DNA of 20,809 nt from JADJLQ01 sp040007895 (lineage in GTDB: Bacteria; Bacteroidota; Bacteroidia; Chitinophagales; Saprospiraceae), in contig JBDTUE010000050.1 in the NCBI GenBank assembly GCA_040007895.1, positions 1 to 20,809 on the forward strand, written 5' to 3'. Positions within the stretch are counted from its first letter, which is position 1, and the number at the start of each line of letters is the position of its first letter. Positions 13,224-20,809 of the stretch are shown here, piece after piece. Position numbers and translations under genes: made by a program. Below the pieces are notes generated by a model. It saw nothing but the letters and a program-made list of their open reading frames with translations, was not told the DNA's origin and did not search any database.

Positions 13224-16211
13224 ATGAAACCTGAGCATATAGTATGGATCTTTCTCAATTTAACATTAATCCTGTTTACTCCATTTATTTCAACAGGTCA
13301 AAAATATGATTTTGTCAATTACACGATTGAAAATGGTTTAGTTCAATCCCAGGTAAATAATATAGTCCAGGATCAACATGGCAGACTTTGGATCAGTACC
13401 CTTGGAGGATTAAGCCGGTTTGATGGAAAAGAATTTACGAATTACAATTATGGCAAAGGTCTGTTGCATTCCCTGGCAGAAGTGGTTTACGTAAGTCATG
13501 ATAATACGATCTGGGTCGGATCTAATGACGGAATACAGACCTACGATGGTGTGAAATTCAGATCCATTGAATTCAATGCAGAGGGTCAGCGTAAAGCTGT
13601 GATTGACATTACCGAATCTGCTGATCATTCCATGTACGTATTGTTGAGTGATCACAAAATTTATACCCAAAAATCTATCAACGGAAAATTTGAAAAATTT
13701 GCCGATTCTTTAAAAAATATCACCGGCATTTTTGCTGATTCCAACATGCTCTACGCAGCAATTTATAAAAAAGGAATATCCAGATATAGTAATGGGATAT
13801 GGACTCCCTTAGTTAACTGGCAGAACCAGGACACTATGCTCAATATTAGAATGTTTGAAAAAAGCCGTTTTAAAAATGGCATTTGGGCAATAGGAACTAC
13901 TAAATTATTTTGGATTGAAAATAACCTGGTTACTGAATTTCCTGTAAACATCAAAACACTCATCCTCAGTTTTGAAGAAACTTCCTCGGGAGAATTATTA
14001 TTTGGCACTTTGAATGGAGCCTATAAATATAAATCAGATCATTCGGTGGAATATATTGGGCTTAAACAGGGATTGAGCGATAATGCTATTAATGACATCT
14101 ATACCGATAAGGAAGGCAATATGTGGTTTGGAAGTGATGGAAATGGTTTTTACCGGTATCATGACCGGTCTTTCATTATTTATGATCAGACGACAGGACT
14201 CCACGGAAATGTGGTCATGTCAGTGGTTAAAGATTCCGCTCAAAATATCTGGGCAGGTACCCTGGAAGGTGGGTTAAACAAAATTCAAAAAGATGGACAT
14301 ATCACCAATATGACGATTGACCCAACGATATCTAAGGGTGAAAAAATTAATTGTCTTAATTATTCAAGCGAAGGAATTTTATGGATCGGCACGATTAATA
14401 ATGGCCTGTGGCAATACGTAAAAAATAAGTTTATCCGTCTTGGAAAAGATATGATGCAATTTCCACGCAGCTTTACTTCATTGGAAGAATTATCAGATGG
14501 GTATATGTGGATCACCAGCCCGAAAGGAGTCATGAGAATGAAAAACAATAGACCAGAATTCATAACCGGTATTAAAAATTCATGTTTTTCGGCATATGAA
14601 TGGAATAAAGATTCAGTGATCATAGGCACCAGTACAGGTCTGATGCTGGTACATGCTGATCTTAGCTGCACTCCCCTGGATATTGAAGGCACCAAAGGAT
14701 TTTTAATTGGAACCATCAAACCATGGAAGGATTTTATCATTTTTGGCACATCTGAAAATGGTCTGATCTTTTGGAATAAAAAAACAAATAAATCATATAC
14801 GTGTAATGAAGCCAATGGCCTTACTTCAAATATGACTTTTAGCGTATTACCTGACGGAGAAACCATCTATACAGGTACGATCAATGGACTTAACCGCATT
14901 ACTGTAAAACCAGCTGGTGATGATATTACTTTCCAGGTAACTCCGATTTCATCCTCTAACCAAAAACTAGGTCCTGAATGCAATCAGAATTCTATTTTGA
15001 AAGATTCCAAAGGTTGTATTTGGCTCGGTACTACTAATGGAATTTACCAATACGATCCTGAAAAATCATTGGCTTTAACTGCTCCAAAAATTTATTTAAA
15101 GTCTATTGATATATTTTCAAGACCAGTAGATTCAACATTTGCATCAGATAGTTTATTTGGACAGACTAACATTCCTTCAGGACTTACTTTAAAACCGAAT
15201 CAAAATCATCTTACGTTTACGGTATCGGGATTGCTTCTGAGTGCTCCCGAGAAAATTAAGTTTCAATACTACCTTGTTGGAGCTGATACGATCTATACAG
15301 AAGCTAGCGCTATACCAACAGTGATATATCCCAATCTCATCCCGGGGCATTATACCTTTAAAGCGAAAGCATTGGTTGAAGCTTATCCTACTCTTTATTC
15401 TGACGAATTATCTTATACATTCGTGATCAATCCTCCATTTTATCAAAAAACCTGGTTTAGACTTTCATTTATAGCTGCATTGATTTTGATGGGTGCCCTG
15501 ATTCAAAAATACAGGATGGCATTAAAGAATAAACAGTTGAGAATGGTCGAAGAGGTTAGAAAACAAGAACAAATTAAGATTCAGCAGCGGACATCAGAAG
15601 ACCTTCATGATGATCTGGGAAATAAAATCACCAGGCTCTCTTTACTGACGGAAATCCTTCAAACCAAAATATCACCGGATGAAGATCAGCATAAATTGCT
15701 TGGACAGATTCGGGAAAATATCCAGGGTTTGTATATGGGTACAAAGGATATCATTTGGGCTTTAGCACCCAATCACAATAGTCTCTCTGATGCTGTACAG
15801 CGTATTGTAAATTTCGGCCAGGAAATATTCCAGGATTCAAGTATTCAGTTTAAAACCGGGGACATCGACCCCTCCTTTAAAGCACTCAAGCCGCCATTTG
15901 AATTTAGCCGCAATGTGATCATGATTAGTAAAGAAGCTTTGCATAATATTCTCAAACATTCCAATGCAGAACACGCTTCCATTGAATTTTCTTATCCTAT
16001 TAATATGTTGGATGATCCCGGTATTCTGAAAATCGAAGTCAAAGATGATGGTATAGGGCTCAATGGAAACCAGGTAAATTTAAAAGGCAACGGATTGGAT
16101 AATATGAAAAAAAGAATTGAGCGGATCGGGGGAAACATCCGGTTTTTATCGAATATGCCCAGTGGTACCAAAATCCTTATTGAAGTAAAAATCCCCCACT
16201 CCGTGGGATAA
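13224..16211 (+). CDS. Periplasmic beta-propeller sensor histidine kinase (Reg_prop, Y_Y_Y, HisKA_3)
   Basis: A 995-residue sensor of the two-component-regulator-propeller class. A signal peptide (about 1-25) precedes roughly eleven Reg_prop blades up to about residue 620, for example NIVQDQHGRLWISTLGGLSRFDG and DSKGCIWLGTTNGIYQYDP (partial motifs). A Y_Y_Y-like beta domain (about 640-740; IPGHYTFKAKA) leads to one membrane helix near 744-762 (LSFIAALILMGALI). The cytoplasmic part has a short coiled coil, a HisKA_3 dimerisation helix with His795 in EDLHDDLGNKITRLSLL, and an ATPase domain with an N box (SKEALHNILKHS), DDGIGL and GNGLDNMKKRI. This is the NarX/DesK-type core, not the hybrid form with fused receiver and AraC domain usual in polysaccharide loci. 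It is followed after 15 bases by its LuxR-type regulator. The ligand is unknown. Confidence 0.95.
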   Translation: MKPEHIVWIFLNLTLILFTPFISTGQKYDFVNYTIENGLVQSQVNNIVQDQHGRLWISTLGGLSRFDGKEFTNYNYGKGLLHSLAEVVYVSHDNTIWVGSNDGIQTYDGVKFRSIEFNAEGQRKAVIDITESADHSMYVLLSDHKIYTQKSINGKFEKFADSLKNITGIFADSNMLYAAIYKKGISRYSNGIWTPLVNWQNQDTMLNIRMFEKSRFKNGIWAIGTTKLFWIENNLVTEFPVNIKTLILSFEETSSGELLFGTLNGAYKYKSDHSVEYIGLKQGLSDNAINDIYTDKEGNMWFGSDGNGFYRYHDRSFIIYDQTTGLHGNVVMSVVKDSAQNIWAGTLEGGLNKIQKDGHITNMTIDPTISKGEKINCLNYSSEGILWIGTINNGLWQYVKNKFIRLGKDMMQFPRSFTSLEELSDGYMWITSPKGVMRMKNNRPEFITGIKNSCFSAYEWNKDSVIIGTSTGLMLVHADLSCTPLDIEGTKGFLIGTIKPWKDFIIFGTSENGLIFWNKKTNKSYTCNEANGLTSNMTFSVLPDGETIYTGTINGLNRITVKPAGDDITFQVTPISSSNQKLGPECNQNSILKDSKGCIWLGTTNGIYQYDPEKSLALTAPKIYLKSIDIFSRPVDSTFASDSLFGQTNIPSGLTLKPNQNHLTFTVSGLLLSAPEKIKFQYYLVGADTIYTEASAIPTVIYPNLIPGHYTFKAKALVEAYPTLYSDELSYTFVINPPFYQKTWFRLSFIAALILMGALIQKYRMALKNKQLRMVEEVRKQEQIKIQQRTSEDLHDDLGNKITRLSLLTEILQTKISPDEDQHKLLGQIRENIQGLYMGTKDIIWALAPNHNSLSDAVQRIVNFGQEIFQDSSIQFKTGDIDPSFKALKPPFEFSRNVIMISKEALHNILKHSNAEHASIEFSYPINMLDDPGILKIEVKDDGIGLNGNQVNLKGNGLDNMKKRIERIGGNIRFLSNMPSGTKILIEVKIPHSVG

Positions 16212-16226
16212 TAACTATTCAATAAA

Positions 16227-16880
16227 ATGATGACCTTTGTGTCACCTTATTCTAAAAGCATGGAGACCCGCGTAATCATTATTGAAGACGATCAGACTAT
16301 TCGCGATGCTTTTACCTATCTAATTAACAGAACTGATGGTCTTAAAATGGTCAATAGTTACAGCAGTTATGAGAATGCCGAACCTTATCTTGTTTCCGAT
16401 TTTCCGGATGTCATTCTATTAGATATTGAATTGCCAGGGACCAATGGTTTAGATGCTATCGCAAAAATTAAAAAGAAATATCATTCCGGGCAGATCATTA
16501 TCCTTACGGTCTATGAAAATGAAACGAGTATTTTCAAAGCTTTGAGTTCCGGTGCTTCCGGGTACCTCACTAAAAATACACCTTCTTCCAAAATCATAGA
16601 ATCTATTAAAGAGGTGATGCAGGGCGGAGGTCCTTTGAGTGCTAATATTGCTAAAATGGTGATTCAATCATTTAGAAAAAGTCAAAATTCTCCATTGACA
16701 AAACGGGAAACGCAAATCCTGGAAGGCATTGCAGAAGGGAAAAGCAGGACTAAAATTGCCACTGAATTGTTTATTGACAAAGAAACAGTAAAGTCCCATA
16801 TCAAAAATATTTACAATAAACTTGATGTCAATTCCAAGGAAGATGCAATCCGTATTGCTAAGCAGGATAAACTCATTTAG
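16227..16880 (+). CDS. NarL/LuxR-type response regulator
   Basis: A 217-residue response regulator, the evident output partner of the propeller kinase gene that ends 15 bases upstream. The receiver domain carries EDD near its start and phospho-acceptor Asp66 in VILLDIELPG, with the conserved Thr/Lys region (ILTVYEN, GYLTKNTPSSKI). The C-terminal LuxR/GerE helix-turn-helix is complete (LTKRETQILEGIAEGKSRTK, TVKSHIKNIYNKLDV). The ATG at 16227 is given because it directly follows the kinase stop, but the ATG at 16260 (METRVIIIEDD) places the receiver at the N-terminus and is at least as likely; with it the Asp becomes residue 55. Target genes are unknown. The divergent haloperoxidase-like gene and the downstream proteases are possible. 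Confidence 0.93.
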   Translation: MMTFVSPYSKSMETRVIIIEDDQTIRDAFTYLINRTDGLKMVNSYSSYENAEPYLVSDFPDVILLDIELPGTNGLDAIAKIKKKYHSGQIIILTVYENETSIFKALSSGASGYLTKNTPSSKIIESIKEVMQGGGPLSANIAKMVIQSFRKSQNSPLTKRETQILEGIAEGKSRTKIATELFIDKETVKSHIKNIYNKLDVNSKEDAIRIAKQDKLI

Positions 16881-17027
16881 AGGCTCCGGCTTACTTTCCC
16901 CCCAAAGGGGTGACTCTTCCCTTAAAATCATTTAATAATTTTGAAGAACGTTTTGTTCAGACTTAACTAAGATGATTTTAATCTCATCTAAATCAAATAT
17001 TAATAAATCAGTATAGTACGTTGAATA

Positions 17028-17056
17028 AGTTTTTAGGAAGCCAGGGGGAGTTTTTA
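17028..17056 (+). repeat. Direct repeat AGTTTTTA with 21-base period
   Basis: AGTTTTTA occurs at 17028-17035 and again at 17049-17056. The likeness continues weakly as AGTTTTTAnGAnnCC. A period of 21 bases, two helical turns, puts both copies on the same face of DNA, as in activator binding sites. The second copy lies inside the loop of the neighbouring hairpin. Confidence 0.4.
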
Positions 17057-17069
17057 CGAGCCCTGGCTT
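17038..17069 (+). repeat. GC-rich hairpin upstream of the processing protease
   Basis: AAGCCAGGG (17038-17046) and CCCTGGCTT (17061-17069) are exact reverse complements around a 14-base loop. The nine-pair stem stands out in AT-rich surroundings. No T run follows, so a simple intrinsic terminator is unlikely on the plus strand. It could be an operator, a bidirectional transcription barrier, or an untranslated-leader structure if transcription begins upstream. Confidence 0.5.
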
Positions 17070-17188
17070 ACCAGCTTGGTTGGACAATTGTTATGAAATC
17101 CTATTGCTGAAGTATCTGATATCATGACTTAAAATTCCTTATTTAAATTCCAGTAATTTTACAGTTTAATAATTCAAAACAGGCATCT

Positions 17189-19345
17189 ATGAACCGAATG
17201 ATATGGTTGAAAACGATAAGTATTTTTTTATGCTTCAATGTAATGTTTATCATACTGGGATTGCGATTCAAAGAGGCCCCAGGAGACAAATATGATGTGA
17301 CTCTCCACGAGGTTGTTAAGACCCTCAAACAATATCATGTGAGCCCACAGGAGATCAATGATTCATTATCGGCTAAAATATTTACGGATTACCTCGAACG
17401 AATGGATGGAGAACGAAACATTTTTATTCAATCCGATATCCTCCGATTCAATGAATATAAATTTTCTCTCGATGATGAGTTGAATGGTGAAACCATCCGG
17501 TTCTTTTATATCGTAAAAGATACCTATAAGAAGAGAGTAACCGAGTTGCAAAATGAAAGCCCTGCCTGGTTTAAAAATCCCGCAGTCTATACTACCAATT
17601 CCACGGAGTATTATTACCCAATTAATAAAAATCATCCCGCTACAATAAGTGAACGAACGGCTCGATGGAAATCTAAAGTCAAATATCATGAGCTTGAAAA
17701 ATATGCAGAGTTGAAAGAAGTGCGGGACCTTTCAACGGTTGATTCGGTCAAATTGCGATCTGACATCACCCTGGAAGTCGAAGCACGCGCTTCAACAGAA
17801 ACGATTATCAAAAAAGTCATTTCCCAATATAACACTCAATATACCGATGATGAACTTTTCAGTATGTATGTAAATTCATTTGTGAATAGGATGGATCCGC
17901 ACAGTGATTATTTCTTACCTGTTGAAAAAAGATCCTGGAATGAAAGTTTATCCGGAAAATTTTATGGTATAGGGGCTCAGATTGGAGAAGAAAATGGCTT
18001 CCTGAAGCTAAGTGTTATTTCAGTGGGAGGACCGGCATGGAGATCAGGAGAAGTAGAAGCAGGTGATTTAATACTCAAAGTTGGACAAGGTGATGAAAAA
18101 CCTGTAGATGTTGCAGGATTCTCTATCCCGGATGGGGTCAAACTTATTCGCGGAGTCGATAAAACGGTTGTTTCATTAACCCTTAAAAAAGCTGATGGAA
18201 CCGTCAAAGTAGTAAAACTGATACGGGAAGAATTAAAGATTGAAGAAACTTTTGCCAGAAGTAATATTCTCAATTATAAGGACAAAAAATACGGCATCAT
18301 CAACCTTCCTAAATTCTATACCAGTTTTGGCGACGAACATGGCAGGAGTTGTTCTGATGATGTAGCCAAAGAACTTGAACGGTTAAAGTCAAACAATGTA
18401 GATGGTGTCATTGTAGATCTTAGAAATAATGGAGGTGGTAGCCTGCAAGAAGTAGTCAATATGGTTGGATTATTTATTCCGCAGGGCCCGGTGGTCCAGG
18501 TAAAAGGTAAAACCGGGAGACCGGGAGTATATTTTGACAGGGATGGCAAAACCACTTATGATGGTCCTTTGATGGTAATGGTGAATGAATTCAGTGCTTC
18601 CGCTTCAGAAATATTTGCTGCAGCTATTCAGGATTATCGAAGAGGCTTGATCATTGGTTCAGGTACTTACGGAAAAGGAACAGTACAACGTCCATACAAT
18701 ATGAATGCGACCATTAAAGGTCCGGATCTTGCCGATAATGATACTAATGGTGCACCTGTAGATCTCGGCAGTATACACATCACTATGCAAAAATATTATA
18801 GGATCAATGGATCATCCGTTCAAATGAAGGGAGTAGTCCCCGACATCCGGCTCAATGGATATTATGAAAGTTATAAGGTAAAAGAAAAAGACGAGGAAAC
18901 TGCTTTACCCTGGGATGAGCTCAGCAAATTGCAATATACCACCTGGCAAAACATCCCTGACCTTGTAACCATGCAAAAGAGATTCTCTTCTACCATCGAT
19001 ACTGCCAATGTATTTGCCACATTCGATGAAAACTCAAAATGGCTTGCCGCCCAAAATGATTTGCCCAAAAGTATTTCAGAGTCAGCTTATAAACAACAAG
19101 TCAAAATGATTAGAGACAAATCTACTTTTAATAGAAACCTGATGCGCCTCCCGGAAGATCTTGATGTATACGGCATTTATGATTCACCTCAGGTGAAAGA
19201 TTCAGCACAAGTAGACAAAATAAAAATCGATAGAAACAACAGGATAACTAATTATTACAAACGGGATCATTATCTTCAGATTACAGCAGATCTACTCACC
19301 GAATGGTTAAAAACCCGACCTCTGATGTCATCTACAAATAATTAA
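17189..19345 (+). CDS. C-terminal processing protease (Prc/Tsp-like, S41 family)
   Basis: A 718-residue Tsp/Prc-like serine protease that trims or degrades envelope proteins in the periplasm. An N-terminal hydrophobic segment (about 5-25) acts as signal or anchor. A Tsp N-terminal domain (about 35-235), with RMDPHSDYFLPVE near its end, leads to a PDZ domain (about 258-350; GIGAQIGEENGFLKLSVISV, AGDLILKVG) and the S41 catalytic domain (about 355-560; VDGVIVDLRNNGGGSLQE). In SASASEIFAAAIQDYRRG and GTYGKGTVQ, Ser471 and Lys496 have the 25-residue spacing of the E. coli Prc Ser/Lys dyad. A C-terminal helical domain (about 570-710) completes the Tsp layout. All key residues are present and the length is close to the family norm. 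The M13 peptidase gene follows after 55 bases, so the two may form an envelope proteolysis operon. Confidence 0.95.
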   Translation: MNRMIWLKTISIFLCFNVMFIILGLRFKEAPGDKYDVTLHEVVKTLKQYHVSPQEINDSLSAKIFTDYLERMDGERNIFIQSDILRFNEYKFSLDDELNGETIRFFYIVKDTYKKRVTELQNESPAWFKNPAVYTTNSTEYYYPINKNHPATISERTARWKSKVKYHELEKYAELKEVRDLSTVDSVKLRSDITLEVEARASTETIIKKVISQYNTQYTDDELFSMYVNSFVNRMDPHSDYFLPVEKRSWNESLSGKFYGIGAQIGEENGFLKLSVISVGGPAWRSGEVEAGDLILKVGQGDEKPVDVAGFSIPDGVKLIRGVDKTVVSLTLKKADGTVKVVKLIREELKIEETFARSNILNYKDKKYGIINLPKFYTSFGDEHGRSCSDDVAKELERLKSNNVDGVIVDLRNNGGGSLQEVVNMVGLFIPQGPVVQVKGKTGRPGVYFDRDGKTTYDGPLMVMVNEFSASASEIFAAAIQDYRRGLIIGSGTYGKGTVQRPYNMNATIKGPDLADNDTNGAPVDLGSIHITMQKYYRINGSSVQMKGVVPDIRLNGYYESYKVKEKDEETALPWDELSKLQYTTWQNIPDLVTMQKRFSSTIDTANVFATFDENSKWLAAQNDLPKSISESAYKQQVKMIRDKSTFNRNLMRLPEDLDVYGIYDSPQVKDSAQVDKIKIDRNNRITNYYKRDHYLQITADLLTEWLKTRPLMSSTNN

Positions 19346-19400
19346 TTTTTAAGCAATACAATCTTACTTCACATCTACTAATTCATAACCAAGCAATTTT

Positions 19401-20809
19401 ATGTCTACTTTTTATTCCTGGACCTTTTTAGGTTTATCTCTTGTATTATGTTCACAATGCAAAAACGAACCCACCGTAGCTAAAAATGCAGATTCAGGTT
19501 ACCTTGATATTCATCATATAGATACTACGGTATCACCCGGTGATAATTATTTTAAATATGTAAATGAGACCTGGAATAAAACTACTACGATACCATCTAC
19601 GGAGGTAGGGGTAGGATCCTTTTTTGATCTCCAGACCAAAAGTGAAGAAGCTCTGCTTGAAGTATGTAAAGAGGCCGCTGCTGTAAAAGATGCGGCACCA
19701 GGAAGCCTGGAGCAGCGGGTAGGCGATTTATATACATCGATCATGGATACGGCGGCGATTGAAGCAAAAGGTTTTAATCCATTAAAACCGATTTTTGAGC
19801 GGATCGATCAAATAAAGAATCAGGATGACCTGATTGCTTTCGCATCCCTCCAGCAAATCAATGGTAATAATATCCTATTTGGATTTTCAGTAAATCCGGA
19901 TGATAAAAATTCTTCAAAAAATATTGCTCAGTTTTTACAGGGAGGTATAGGCTTACCAGACCGGGATTATTATTTCCGTTCAGATGAGCAATCAAAAGCA
20001 GTTCGTGTGGCTTACCATACATATCTGAAAAAAATCTTCATGTTAATCGGTGATGATTCTACCAAAGCGATGGCACATGCTGATGAAGTTATCCGGTTGG
20101 AATCCAATATTGCTAAAGGGCATTTTACCAATGTAGAATTAAGGGATCCACAGAAAAACTATAATAAATATGGTGCCGGTCAACTTCAAAAAATGTCTCC
20201 GGGATTGGATTGGAATAAACTTAAAAGCCAAATGCTGATCAAAACCGATTCCTTAATGATCGGACAACCTTCGTTTTTTACTTCACTCGATAAATTGATC
20301 AAAGCAACTCCGGTAGATCAATGGAAACCATATCTTAAAGCCACTACCGTTAGTAATTCATACAATTCCTTATCCAAAGCATTTGCAGATGCCGGCTTTG
20401 AATTTTTCCAAAAAACATTGTCAGGAAGACAGGAACCTCAGCCAAGATGGAAGTATGCGGCCAATGTAGTTGATAGCCGTATCGGAGATCTTTCCGGTCA
20501 GCTTTATGTAAAAAAACATTTCGATGCCAAAGCAAAAGCTCGGATGACTGAATTGATCGATAATTTAACTGCGACCTATGGTGATCATATCAAAAGTCTC
20601 GAGTGGATGAGTGAGATTACAAAAACTAAAGCACTTGAAAAACTTGCTGCGATTACACGTAAAATTGGTTATCCCGACAAATGGAAAACGTATGATTCCC
20701 TCGTCATTACTAAGAATGATTATTTTCAAAACAGGATTAATACCGACCGGAATGCATACTTTAAGGCTATTGCTAAAATAGATCAACCCGTAGATAAAAC
20801 GGAATGGCC
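19401..20809 (+). CDS. M13-family metallopeptidase (neprilysin/PepO-like), 3' end outside window
   Basis: The frame is open from ATG 19401 to the window edge, giving the first 469 residues of a peptidase M13 protein of probably 670-690. A signal peptide of about 20 residues ends in a Cys (CSQCKN), which suggests a lipoprotein, although the lipobox is poor. Family marks of the M13 N-terminal domain are VSPGDNYFKYVNETW, the GIGLPDRDYYF block and the SYNSLSKAFADAGFEFFQ region. The zinc-binding HExxH and ExxxD motifs would lie beyond the edge and cannot be checked. These enzymes cut short peptides on the periplasmic or outer face. The gene is 55 bases behind the processing protease and on the same strand. 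I see no frameshift in the visible part. Confidence 0.92.
   Translation, partial: MSTFYSWTFLGLSLVLCSQCKNEPTVAKNADSGYLDIHHIDTTVSPGDNYFKYVNETWNKTTTIPSTEVGVGSFFDLQTKSEEALLEVCKEAAAVKDAAPGSLEQRVGDLYTSIMDTAAIEAKGFNPLKPIFERIDQIKNQDDLIAFASLQQINGNNILFGFSVNPDDKNSSKNIAQFLQGGIGLPDRDYYFRSDEQSKAVRVAYHTYLKKIFMLIGDDSTKAMAHADEVIRLESNIAKGHFTNVELRDPQKNYNKYGAGQLQKMSPGLDWNKLKSQMLIKTDSLMIGQPSFFTSLDKLIKATPVDQWKPYLKATTVSNSYNSLSKAFADAGFEFFQKTLSGRQEPQPRWKYAANVVDSRIGDLSGQLYVKKHFDAKAKARMTELIDNLTATYGDHIKSLEWMSEITKTKALEKLAAITRKIGYPDKWKTYDSLVITKNDYFQNRINTDRNAYFKAIAKIDQPVDKTEW

Larger units (their letters stand above)
16881..17188. other. Intergenic region between the response regulator and the processing protease
   Basis: This spacer of 308 bases has no convincing ORF. 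It contains a short CCCC-AAA-GGGG hairpin without a T run (16900-16910), a widely spaced 10-base inverted repeat TTAAAATCAT/ATGATTTTAA (16922-16931 and 16972-16981), a GC-rich hairpin (17038-17069) and a direct repeat of 21-base period (17028-17056). A weak -7-like box TAATTTTA (17154-17161) is the only promoter hint for the protease gene. Confidence 0.6.

Noticed and set aside
14360..14866. 168-codon open frame on the minus strand inside the propeller kinase gene
   Set aside because: It lies wholly within a strongly recognised gene and has no domain character; long antisense frames are common in repeated beta-propeller sequence.
13224..16211. Propeller kinase as a hybrid two-component regulator of a polysaccharide-utilisation locus
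   Set aside because: There is no fused receiver or AraC domain, the kinase core is of the HisKA_3 type with a separate LuxR-type regulator, and no SusD or glycoside hydrolase gene is in the window.
16900..16910. CCCC-AAA-GGGG as terminator of the propeller kinase/regulator operon
   Set aside because: The stem is only four pairs with a three-base loop and no T run follows, so it is too weak to call.
16922..16981. Widely spaced inverted repeat TTAAAATCAT/ATGATTTTAA as ends of a small mobile element
   Set aside because: Only 40 AT-rich bases lie between the arms, there is no target-site duplication I can see, and the composition makes chance likely.

Overview
The window looks like a piece of a Bacteroidota chromosome, most likely from the Saprospiria/Chitinophagia side, although that rank is only a guess. 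The evidence is an AT-rich composition, no Shine-Dalgarno-like sites before the starts, a -33/-7 promoter of the Bacteroidota type, SusC-like receptors with STN and carboxypeptidase-regulatory domains, paired DUF4249 lipoproteins, a periplasmic beta-propeller sensor kinase and lipoprotein peptidases. No tRNA, rRNA, CRISPR array, transposase or phage gene was seen.

Region 1 (1-4578) is an export-and-signalling block. A HlyD/MacA-type membrane fusion adaptor reads leftward, and a sigma-54-dependent response regulator with its NtrY-like histidine kinase reads rightward. In Bacteroidota this trio commonly accompanies MacB/FtsX-type ABC permeases, which would lie left of the window.

Region 2 (4562-12270) is a leftward, tightly packed operon. 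In order of transcription it encodes an OmpA-family lipoprotein, an STN-bearing TonB-dependent receptor, a DUF4249 lipoprotein, a scar, a second DUF4249 lipoprotein, and a secreted MG2-like protein. All junctions are 1-9 bases or overlap by one base. The operon carries a tandem segmental duplication of about 1.27 kb. The end of the receptor gene and the DUF4249 gene were copied together, leaving two full DUF4249 genes about 80 % identical by eye, separated by a dead receptor 3' end (one in-frame stop, one single-base frameshift). The locus probably makes an outer-membrane uptake system for an unknown ligand. No FecI/FecR pair is present in the window despite the STN domain.

Region 3 (12434-12949) is a vanadium-haloperoxidase-like gene only 171 codons long. 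It has the family's N- and C-terminal parts but not the catalytic middle.

Region 4 (13224-16880) is a two-gene signalling operon: a 995-residue periplasmic propeller histidine kinase and a NarL/LuxR-type response regulator.

Region 5 (17189-20809) holds a Prc/Tsp-like C-terminal processing protease and the first two thirds of an M13 (neprilysin/PepO-like) metallopeptidase cut by the window edge. The 308-base gap before the protease holds a strong hairpin and a 21-bp-period direct repeat.

Nothing here is a recognisable defence system or mobile element. The most unusual material is the duplication scar in the receptor operon, the core-less haloperoxidase, and the receptor gene's TTG start in the same frame as the preceding OmpA gene.
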